15,892 bases of DNA, from NCBI GenBank assembly GCA_937911445.1, contig CALDQY010000296.1:1-15892 (forward strand), written 5' to 3'. Numbering within the stretch: the first letter of the stretch is position 1; each line of letters begins with the position of its first letter. Below the pieces are notes generated by a model that saw only the letters and a program-made list of their open reading frames with translations, was not told the DNA's origin and ran no database searches. The DNA comes from an uncultured Rhodobiaceae bacterium (GTDB lineage: Archaea > Thermoplasmatota > Poseidoniia > Poseidoniales > Poseidoniaceae). The translations under genes were made by a program, and so were the position numbers. Shown piece after piece: positions 1 to 6,123 of the stretch.

Positions 1-75
1 AACGCTCTGAAGGCGACCTGCATCCATCTCATCTTGTGTGATGTTGTTGCTGATGTTCTTGACGGCTACCTTCAT
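1..75 (-). CDS. rpl4: Ribosomal protein L4 (uL4), N-terminal fragment
   Basis: Only the first 25 codons are inside the window; the gene continues past the left edge. The ATG (bases 75-73) lies two bases after the TGA of rpl3, so the two are clearly co-transcribed. The visible start reads MKVAVKNISNNITQDEM, which resembles the short N-terminal strand of archaeal L4. In archaeal genomes rpl4 directly follows rpl3 in the large ribosomal operon, and this position is the main support for the call. L4 is an early-assembling large-subunit protein that lines the peptide exit tunnel. The fragment is too short for a domain-level test. Confidence 0.8.
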   Translation of the reverse strand, partial: MKVAVKNISNNITQDEMDAGRLQSV

Positions 76-77
76 CT

Positions 78-1094
78 TCAGGCCCCCTGTTTGCTACGTG
101 TACTCACGTAGGTGATTTCGTATGGTTGTGGTTCCTCATTGGAGCGGATTGCATCACGGAATCGAATCAACCGCTTGGCAGGTCCTGGGACGCTACCCTT
201 GATGAGGATGTAATCGGAGTTGACTTCGCCATAGTGGAGGAATCCACCTGCAGGTGTGATCGAGTGCTCTTCTGGGTTTGCAACACGTAGAACACGCTTG
301 TTGAACTCGGTTCGCTGGTGGTATCCAGTTTGACCACCTTGCCGGATGGTCTTTCGGACGTATCCTGTACCGAAGTCACCCATGTTTCCGTGTTGTCGGC
401 GCTTCTTGGAGTTCTTGTGTGATTGGAGCTTACCACCAAATCGTCGGATAACACCTTGCCATCCGTATCCCTTGGTAACAGCGACAATGTCGGTCATTGC
501 TCCTTCCTCGAATGCATCGGTGAAGGAGACTTCGTCACCAAGTCGCTCTTGGGCAAAGGCGAGTTGATCGCTTGCAGCACCGCCATCGAGTCCAACTTCC
601 ATGACTTCAGGAACCTTGGATGGGGAACCAGTAACGTTGGAAGGTTGGGTGGCAACAATGAGGCGAACTTCGCACAGGTCTTGCTTTCCGAGGTTCTCGA
701 AATGCTTGTCTGCGTCGTGATTCTTTCGGTTCGATACACGGTCAAAGATTTCTGGGAACGATTCAGTGAGTGTTTCTGCGTCAACCCATACTTCGCCAGC
801 GGCTTGCTTGCCGTATGGTGTCATTCGATAACCACGCACACCGAGGATACGCATCTTTGGTACCTCGACAACGGTGACAGGGATTCGAATTTCCTGACCG
901 GCGCTGGTTGATCGTGGATTGAGGTCTCGAGCTAGAACGTGTGTCATTCCGGCCTTCCATCCTGCAAATCCTTGCATTCGTACTTCGCTTGCGTCGCTGG
1001 TCGGCCATGACTTGACGTGACCAAACGGTCGGTTGGCCCGCTTGCGCGGGCTAAACGCCATGCTACCTCGACGTGGGTGGTGTCTTTTTGCCAT
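78..1094 (-). CDS. rpl3: Ribosomal protein L3 (uL3)
   Basis: Encodes a 338-residue archaeal/eukaryotic-type L3, the usual length for the family. L3 binds 23S rRNA near the peptidyl-transferase centre and starts large-subunit assembly. The basic N-terminus (MAKRHHPRRGSMAFSPRKRA), the FAGWKAGMTHV segment, the VTKGYGWQGVIRRFGGK segment followed by a Lys/Arg-rich HKNSKKRRQHGNMG loop (the rRNA-reaching finger), and the C-terminal GSVPGPAKRLIRFR block are all family hallmarks. The ATG at 1094 is preferred over an in-frame TTG 15 bases upstream because a strong GGAGGAG ribosome-binding site (bases 1107-1101) sits six bases before it and overlaps the TTG. rpl4 follows two bases after the stop. It is the first gene of its operon, with a leader of up to about 190 bases. 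Confidence 0.97.
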   Translation of the reverse strand: MAKRHHPRRGSMAFSPRKRANRPFGHVKSWPTSDASEVRMQGFAGWKAGMTHVLARDLNPRSTSAGQEIRIPVTVVEVPKMRILGVRGYRMTPYGKQAAGEVWVDAETLTESFPEIFDRVSNRKNHDADKHFENLGKQDLCEVRLIVATQPSNVTGSPSKVPEVMEVGLDGGAASDQLAFAQERLGDEVSFTDAFEEGAMTDIVAVTKGYGWQGVIRRFGGKLQSHKNSKKRRQHGNMGDFGTGYVRKTIRQGGQTGYHQRTEFNKRVLRVANPEEHSITPAGGFLHYGEVNSDYILIKGSVPGPAKRLIRFRDAIRSNEEPQPYEITYVSTRSKQGA

Positions 1095-1100
1095 TTTGGG

Positions 1101-1107
1101 CTCCTCC
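1101..1107 (-). promoter_or_regulatory. Ribosome-binding site of rpl3
   Basis: Reads GGAGGAG on the minus strand, six bases before the ATG at 1094. It fixes the L3 start at the ATG rather than the upstream TTG, which the site itself overlaps. Confidence 0.75.
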
Positions 1108-1145
1108 AATATTCTACAACACAGAGGCTCCGTAGAGCGTGCGAG

Positions 1146-1168
1146 GGCTCCTCAGGCCGGGAGTAGCC
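1146..1168 (-). other. Inverted repeat in the rpl3 leader
   Basis: The plus strand reads GGCT-C-CTC, a seven-base loop, then GAG-T-AGCC. This forms a 4 bp plus 3 bp stem with one mismatch, about 50 bases before the rpl3 start. It could be a structured element of the ribosomal operon leader. The stem is short and may be chance. Confidence 0.3.
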
Positions 1169-1383
1169 GTGACACAGAGCGCCATTTCCACGAGCGGGAA
1201 ACGGTGCCAGCGGGTTCCATTCAGATTGCCCAACGTGTCTGGCTGCTCACCCTTAGAGCAACCTTCCGACTTTCCACCCCTATATGAGTAGTTCGGTGTT
1301 TGAAGTGCCTGAAAACCAACGACGTCGGCTCGTTTCTACCCTCGCACATCATCCTTTTGAACCCTCGACTTTTTCCTCAAATC

Positions 1384-3198
1384 ATGCCTGTCTTGAGCCA
1401 TCCATTCTTGCGGGATGGCATCGAGGCGAGAGGCTATCAAATCGCTGCAACGCAAGCATGCATTCGGTGTTCGACGTTGTTGGTGATGCCGACTGGATTC
1501 GGAAAAACGGCGGTTCAATGGAACTGCATAGCGGATGCTTTGGACTCTGGTATCGAAAAAATCGTCATCACTGCGCCAACCGTTGGCTTGGTTGAGCAGC
1601 AACGCCGGATGATTATCGAACGAATACAGATCGATTCGGAGCGAGTACGCACCTACACAGGGAGCGACCGTCCTGCGAAACGTGGCGATATTTGGAACGA
1701 AGGGACCATCATCGTAGCAACACCTCAAGTGATACGAAACGATGTTGATTCGGGTTTGATTCATTTGAACAATGTGGGCCTTCTCATCATTGATGAAGCG
1801 CATCATGCAAAAGGCAATCATGCAACTGCACAAGTCGCTGATCGCTATCAGTCCCAAGCCTCTGAACCTTGGCTCGTGGCAGCTACAGCAAGTCCTGGCT
1901 CAACGCAGAATGCGATACGACAATTGTGGAACCGTCTTAACGTCAATCGGATTTTTGTTGCAAAGCGGGAAGATGACCTACTCAAGCCCTACGCTGTTGA
2001 CATGAACATTGCAACCATTCGGGTCATGCTCGATGCCAAAACGCTGGCCTTATTGGAGCCGCTCGAGGCGCATCAATTCGAAGAAACAGACGCTTTGAAA
2101 CGACAAGGGTTCCTCGCTCCAACTGGCCATCTTACTGCTGGATTGATTGAAGAAGCTGCTCAGAGAGCGAGCATTGCAATTTCACGCAAAGATCCGAGAG
2201 GATACGACGCAGCACGACGAATTTCTGATGTCCGAAGAATGCACATGCTTCTTGATTTGTTGAAAACTCAAGGATTGAGATCGGCACGCTCCTATCTTGA
2301 GCGAGCCGATGAGCAACTGCGAGAAGGTGAACGCTCAACCAGTCGATTTCTGAAGAAGCAAGTCGTACACAACTTCCGTAAAGCAGTCCAGGGAATGGAT
2401 GAATGCCATCCGAAGCCTGCATATGTTCGTCAACTTGTTCAGGAACATCTTGAAGAGCATCCCGATGAGCGTATTCTTATCTTTAGTGAGTACAGAGATA
2501 CTGTCGACCATTTGGTTGATGATTTGAATCAGATACCGAATGCTATCGTCGATCGCTTCATTGGTCAAAGCAAGCGAGGCAAGCGGGAAGGAATGTCCCA
2601 GAAACAGCAGTTGGAACAGCTTGAACGCTTCCGCAACGGCGACATGAATGTGCTCGTTGCAACCTCTGTTGGCGAGGAAGGATTGGATGTTCCTTCCGCT
2701 TCAATGGTGTTGTTTTACGAGCCAGTTTCCAGTGCGATACGAACCATTCAGCGCCGTGGTCGAACTGCTCGGGAACGAAGTGGTTCGGTTCATGTTCTCG
2801 TTGCAAACGATACACGAGATGTGCATGTTCTCCACGCTTCAAGAAATCGAGAGAAACGTATGCATAGTGTGCTCGGACGAATGCGTTTGGAAACACCCCT
2901 TGGGTCGTACAAGATTCGCAAAGAAGGTAAATTGCTTGAATTCAGTATTGTTGAAGGTGAAACAAACCAACCTGCGCTTGAGTTTTTGGAACAAGAAAAG
3001 GTTCGTCTGAAATCTATAGAAAAGGATACGCAGAACAATTCCGAGGCAAAGATGGAGACACAAGAGGGCGTAAAAACCAGTATTGCACCAACACTGCATA
3101 CGCGTTCTCGTTCTCAGAAAAGTCTCTTCGATTTTGGAGAAGAATCCGACGATCCGTGGAATCCAGTTCTTGATGGTCGAGACATCAACCGCCAATAA
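1384..3198 (+). CDS. Hef/FANCM-type superfamily 2 DNA helicase, nuclease domain absent, with PIP-box
   Basis: A 604-residue SF2 helicase of the Hef/FANCM/MPH1 family, which remodels stalled forks and branched DNA. Helicase domain 1 has the Q-motif YQ (18-19), Walker A PTGFGKT (36-42), DEAH (137-140) and the TAS motif (168-170). A Hef-type helical insertion (roughly 230-370) follows. Helicase domain 2 ends in the arginine-finger motif QRRGRTAR (456-463). GQ-(S)KRG, MSQKQQLE and ATSVGEEGLDVP segments are typical of Hef rather than other DEAH helicases. The C-terminal XPF-type nuclease and HhH region of euryarchaeal Hef is missing: a charged linker follows and ends with QKSLFDFG (578-585), a PCNA-interacting motif. 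The first ATG in frame (1384) fits the family N-terminus HPFLRDGIEARGYQ; no clear ribosome-binding site precedes it, and a TTG at 1300 would add 28 atypical residues. Its 3' end overlaps the convergent HdrB-like gene by 14 bases. Confidence 0.9.
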   Translation: MPVLSHPFLRDGIEARGYQIAATQACIRCSTLLVMPTGFGKTAVQWNCIADALDSGIEKIVITAPTVGLVEQQRRMIIERIQIDSERVRTYTGSDRPAKRGDIWNEGTIIVATPQVIRNDVDSGLIHLNNVGLLIIDEAHHAKGNHATAQVADRYQSQASEPWLVAATASPGSTQNAIRQLWNRLNVNRIFVAKREDDLLKPYAVDMNIATIRVMLDAKTLALLEPLEAHQFEETDALKRQGFLAPTGHLTAGLIEEAAQRASIAISRKDPRGYDAARRISDVRRMHMLLDLLKTQGLRSARSYLERADEQLREGERSTSRFLKKQVVHNFRKAVQGMDECHPKPAYVRQLVQEHLEEHPDERILIFSEYRDTVDHLVDDLNQIPNAIVDRFIGQSKRGKREGMSQKQQLEQLERFRNGDMNVLVATSVGEEGLDVPSASMVLFYEPVSSAIRTIQRRGRTARERSGSVHVLVANDTRDVHVLHASRNREKRMHSVLGRMRLETPLGSYKIRKEGKLLEFSIVEGETNQPALEFLEQEKVRLKSIEKDTQNNSEAKMETQEGVKTSIAPTLHTRSRSQKSLFDFGEESDDPWNPVLDGRDINRQ

Positions 3199-4039
3199 TC
3201 ATGGCTCGAGTTCGCAATTGTGCGAGTCGGTCTGGGAAATGGCCAAGAGCAAAGGCAACCAATTCTGCGAGGTGAATCACAGGGACGGAAGTATCCTTTC
3301 CGGTGACCTTACCTGCTTTGACCTGATAAGAATCGAGGTTTGCATGCGAGATAGTGCATGCGCTCACGACCAATTGTGCACCGTTTGCTTTTGCTTCAGA
3401 GAGGACCGATGCGGTCATACGGAGTGCAGTTTTCTCGTTGGTGAGAAGGCTTGGAGATCCAACGCTTTGGCATCGTGCTTCGTATGCCACTGGCGTACCA
3501 CCAAGAGCCGTGATGAGGTCCTCGAGATAGTGTGGGTCAAACGGGTCGTCTTCTCCACAGAACCCTTCTCGTTGCATGTATGGCCCGTAATAGGCAGCGA
3601 CCTTCATGTTGAGAGGATTCAATACGGCAGCTTTGACCTTGTCTAGGCCGATTTCTTCGACGAGCAAGTGAAGGAGATGGCGAGACTGGGATTCACCAGC
3701 ATACTCAATCTTCGATGTACGTGCAATGAGATTGTTCAGTTGTGATGCCATCACTGGGTTGGCTTCCATGGTTGCAGCCGTATCGCAGTGAATGCTGTGC
3801 GATGTTGCACAAGAGGTCATGATGTCAAGTCCCTTTTCTTCAGCAAGAGCAAGGTTTCGTGCAGCGAGTGCGTGTTGAAGACGTGGTGAGGCCTGTCGGA
3901 TGATGTTACCACCATCAGACGTTGCTTTTGGAAGTTCAATCAAATCGATTCCCAAGGTTTTGCAAAGAGGTTGGATGCAATCCTCAACCTCCATCATTGC
4001 GCCTCTTGCAACATTTCCGGGATAGTAGGCTACCTTCAT
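3185..4039 (-). CDS. HdrB-like (CCG-domain) protein with most cluster ligands lost
   Basis: A 284-residue protein with the two-lobed fold signature of heterodisulfide reductase subunit B and the related SdhE/TfrB C-terminal domains. Family landmarks are the opening KVAYYPG, ALAARNLALAEEKGLDI (first lobe), KVAAYYG, LEDLITALGGTPV, and PVIHLAELVAFALG near the end. In the family each lobe binds a noncubane [4Fe-4S] cluster through C...CCG...CxxC. Here these read YYPGN, TSDGG and CATSH (77-81) in lobe one, and YYGPY, RCQSVG and CTISH (228-232) in lobe two, so about eight of ten ligand cysteines are gone. Remaining cysteines are 21, 26, 77, 85, 161, 190 and 228. The ATG at 4039 has a GAGGTG site five bases upstream (bases 4050-4045), which beats the TTG one codon earlier. 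It lies nine bases after the ferredoxin-flavodoxin fusion gene, so the two form an operon and probably a complex. Homology is firm; the function is unknown, and heterodisulfide reductase activity is unlikely. Confidence 0.85.
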   Translation of the reverse strand: MKVAYYPGNVARGAMMEVEDCIQPLCKTLGIDLIELPKATSDGGNIIRQASPRLQHALAARNLALAEEKGLDIMTSCATSHSIHCDTAATMEANPVMASQLNNLIARTSKIEYAGESQSRHLLHLLVEEIGLDKVKAAVLNPLNMKVAAYYGPYMQREGFCGEDDPFDPHYLEDLITALGGTPVAYEARCQSVGSPSLLTNEKTALRMTASVLSEAKANGAQLVVSACTISHANLDSYQVKAGKVTGKDTSVPVIHLAELVAFALGHFPDRLAQLRTRAMIIGG

Positions 4040-4044
4040 CAAAA

Positions 4045-4050
4045 CACCTC
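4045..4050 (-). promoter_or_regulatory. Ribosome-binding site of the HdrB-like gene
   Basis: GAGGTG on the minus strand, five bases before the ATG at 4039 and overlapping the last bases of the upstream gene's TGA. It decides the start codon and supports translation of the two genes from one message. Confidence 0.7.
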
Positions 4051-6013
4051 AAAATCGCTGATCAAGTTCGTTGAACAGGCTAACGACTTCGTGATGTCCC
4101 TCTACTTTGCCATTGAACATGTTCGGAATCTTACCTACACCTGCTGGTGGAAGGAGAAGAGCTTGGAGACTTCGGATAGGAGGTCCACCGGTTCGTGTGA
4201 ATCCGAGCATCATGCGTGCGGACACGCCAGAGAAGACGTTGGAAACGAGACCCAATGGACCCAGAACTTGTCGGTAGAGCGTCGTTTCGTTGAGTTTTCC
4301 AGACCACTTAACTGAGCGACCATACCACTTGACGAGTCGTCCATGGCGGCCAGCGTTCTTGTATTCGGTAAGCAAACGACTTCTGGCATCGTTGAGGGTG
4401 TCTGAGAGCATAGCGCCTGTGGCGCCATGTCGAGCAATCGAAGCAGGGTCTGCTTCGCTCCAAATACCGCCCTTCCCTTGAAGCGATGCCATCAATTGAG
4501 CACGGTGCTTTTCGGAGGTTCGTGGATCGTTGATGCGGACCCAACGCTGAAGGTGAATACCAGGACCTTCGTATTCTGAGTCGAAATCGACCGTATCTGA
4601 CATGCCGTGAACGAGCATGTGACTTGATACAGCATTCATCTGGTGAAGAGCGAGAGCTGTTTCAGAGGCAAGGACACCAACGGCTTGTCCACTGAGCAAG
4701 CGCTCTCCTTCTCGAGGGTCAGCTTGCATCCATGGGTTTGCTTTGCTGCGGTTCTCTTCGAACCTTCGAGTATCGACAATGAGGTCGCGAATGACTGGGT
4801 AACCTGGAAGAGGCTCGACCTTCAATCGGCCGTTGGAAACAAGGTCGCCAACGCGAGCAACGTCTGAAAGAACGACACGTCCGTTGGCACGAACACCTGT
4901 TGTTGCCGTTCCACCGACGACTCCTCGACGGAAGGCGAAACTTCCATCGACGTCTCGCTGGAAGGTTGTAAACAGGTCCTCGAGGGATGCTGATGCTGGG
5001 ACAGTCGTAGCGATAACGTCCCAACCTCGCTCGCCTTGAGCAGGACAGTAGCGGAACAATTCGAGTTCAACTACAATTTCAGTTGCATCGATGATTCCGG
5101 GAGCAAAGTCACCTTCGATGACATCGTCGTCATCAGAGGTTCCGTAAGCAATCATTTCCTCAATGAGTTCAATTTGGAGCGTTCCAGAGTCATCGACGCA
5201 CGCGATGCGGGGAAGTGCTTCTTGCACCCACTCGGCCCACGGTGGCTCAAAGTCCACATCGCAGAGTTTGATCTCTTGCACGCTTGTTGCACCGAGACCG
5301 GCAAGTTTTCCATCCCAATCAAGACCTGCCTTACAGAATTCATCGTAGGATGTATCTCCAATGGCACAAACAGAGTAATGCATGGATGCAAGTGCAGGTG
5401 CATCGGATTGAACAGATTGCCACAATGCCTCAGCGTTGTCTGGCATTTCTCCTTCGCCCCATGTCGATGTAATGACAAGAAGACGCTTGATGTTGGCGAG
5501 ATTGGATTTGTCGTATCCATCCATGTCGACGACGCTTGCTTCAAGACCATAGTTGGACGCCATCTTTGCCGTTTTCTCAGCAAGGCCAGCAGCGTTGCCT
5601 GTTTGTGAACCGAAGAGGATGGTCAGTGAGCGGTCACCACCCATCAGTGCAGTAAGTTCCTCAGATGCAGCGCCACCGACTGCGATGGCTGCAGGAGCAA
5701 CTTCGACGGCTGCTTCAGCAGCTGGTGCTTCTGCAACATCTTCGGTTTCTGCTCCATCAGCAACGAGTTCGAACTTGATGACTTCGACTGGACATGCCTC
5801 AGCAGCTTCGAGGATGATGTCGGCGTATTGGGCACCGAGATCGCCTGTGAGCGGGCTCTTGCCTTCGTTTCGGTCAAAGGCTCCATCTAAGCGAACTGCA
5901 GCGAGGATTTGTGATGTTTCATCTGTCACTTCGAACACTTCTGGTGCGATGTCCTGACATGCATCACAGGTGATACAATCTTCGTCAATCCAAACCTTTG
6001 CAACGACCGTCAT
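4049..6013 (-). CDS. Ferredoxin-flavodoxin-SdhB/HdrC-like fusion protein
   Basis: A 654-residue soluble fusion. Residues 1-84 are a single-cluster [4Fe-4S] ferredoxin with C13-x2-C16-x2-C19 and C74-P. An Ala/Glu-rich linker (85-118) leads to a flavodoxin domain (129-270) with the FMN phosphate loop GSQTGNA (135-141), STWGEGEMPDN (183-193) and AIGDTSYDEF (217-226), like the FMN domain of sulfite reductase flavoprotein. An Asp-rich linker follows. Residues about 310-545 resemble SdhB/FrdB: VELELFRY, FRRG (361-364), NGR (377-379), VEPLPGYPVIRDLIVD (399-414), NPWM, GPGIHLQRWVRINDPR (483-498). The end (about 550-654) resembles HdrC (SGKLNETTLY, GKVEGHHEVVSLF). All cysteines expected to hold the [2Fe-2S], [4Fe-4S] and [3Fe-4S]/second clusters of the SdhB/HdrC part are absent; C323 alone remains, at a non-ligand site. 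The ATG at 6013 is preceded by a GGGGGTC stretch. It probably passes electrons between ferredoxin, FMN and an unknown partner together with the HdrB-like product. The role is inference. Confidence 0.85.
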   Translation of the reverse strand: MTVVAKVWIDEDCITCDACQDIAPEVFEVTDETSQILAAVRLDGAFDRNEGKSPLTGDLGAQYADIILEAAEACPVEVIKFELVADGAETEDVAEAPAAEAAVEVAPAAIAVGGAASEELTALMGGDRSLTILFGSQTGNAAGLAEKTAKMASNYGLEASVVDMDGYDKSNLANIKRLLVITSTWGEGEMPDNAEALWQSVQSDAPALASMHYSVCAIGDTSYDEFCKAGLDWDGKLAGLGATSVQEIKLCDVDFEPPWAEWVQEALPRIACVDDSGTLQIELIEEMIAYGTSDDDDVIEGDFAPGIIDATEIVVELELFRYCPAQGERGWDVIATTVPASASLEDLFTTFQRDVDGSFAFRRGVVGGTATTGVRANGRVVLSDVARVGDLVSNGRLKVEPLPGYPVIRDLIVDTRRFEENRSKANPWMQADPREGERLLSGQAVGVLASETALALHQMNAVSSHMLVHGMSDTVDFDSEYEGPGIHLQRWVRINDPRTSEKHRAQLMASLQGKGGIWSEADPASIARHGATGAMLSDTLNDARSRLLTEYKNAGRHGRLVKWYGRSVKWSGKLNETTLYRQVLGPLGLVSNVFSGVSARMMLGFTRTGGPPIRSLQALLLPPAGVGKIPNMFNGKVEGHHEVVSLFNELDQRF

Positions 6014-6123
6014 TTCATGACCCCCAAAGCGTCCGCTTCGCGGACAATTTTGCCACCGAACATCGGCCTTTCAACCTTGCCACGTAACCGTGGCCCGTTT
6101 TGTTATGTTTTTTGAGCGACTCA
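6014..6123 (-). promoter_or_regulatory. Hairpin-rich leader and putative promoter of the ferredoxin-flavodoxin operon
   Basis: This 110-base gap between the thermosome stop and the fusion gene holds three compact inverted repeats. They are GTCCGC-TTC-GCGGAC (6031-6045), CCGA-ACA-TCGG (6056-6066) and GCCACG-TAAC-CGTGGC (6079-6094), numbered on the plus strand. Upstream, on the minus strand, is an A-rich AAAAAACATAAC stretch (6116-6105) that could be a TATA-type promoter, giving a leader of roughly 65 bases that contains the hairpins. One hairpin could instead help end the thermosome transcript, but no minus-strand U-run follows any of them. The repeats are seen directly; the roles are inferred. 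Confidence 0.4.

Larger units (their letters stand above)
1095..1383. promoter_or_regulatory. Divergent intergenic region between rpl3 and the Hef helicase
   Basis: This roughly 290-base stretch holds no credible gene and must contain the promoters for both the ribosomal operon (minus) and the helicase (plus). The only clear AT-rich core is CCCTATATGAG near 1278-1288, which reads as a TATA-like CTCATATAGGG on the other strand. It could serve either direction, but its distance from both start codons (about 95 to the helicase ATG, about 190 to the rpl3 ATG) would imply long leaders. The rpl3-side leader contains two small inverted repeats, at 1146-1168 and about 1246-1262. No tRNA or other RNA gene was recognised here. 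The promoter assignment is inference. Confidence 0.4.

Noticed and set aside
423..911. 162-codon open frame on the plus strand opposite rpl3
   Set aside because: It lies wholly within the well-supported L3 gene, has no ribosome-binding site or family-like sequence, and reads as a shadow of the L3 codons.
1201..1240. GGGTTCCATTCAG as a tRNA T-arm
   Set aside because: No matching acceptor stem, anticodon arm or proper GGTTCRAAYCC T-loop could be found on either strand.
1284..1595. ATG-started plus-strand frame upstream of the helicase
   Set aside because: It runs in another frame through the helicase Walker A region, which is unmistakable in its own frame.
3083..3646. 187-codon open frame on the plus strand beyond the helicase end
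   Set aside because: Mostly antisense to the HdrB-like gene and out of frame with the helicase tail; considered as a frameshifted nuclease domain but shows no XPF nuclease motif (ERKxxxD).
5036..5608. 190-codon open frame on the plus strand opposite the flavodoxin domain
   Set aside because: Antisense to a clear domain fusion; its Cys-rich, low-order composition reflects the complementary strand, not a protein.
6031..6045. GTCCGC-TTC-GCGGAC hairpin as a classical terminator
   Set aside because: On the minus strand it is not followed by a U-run, and all flanking genes on that side are minus-strand; it was kept only as part of a possible leader structure.
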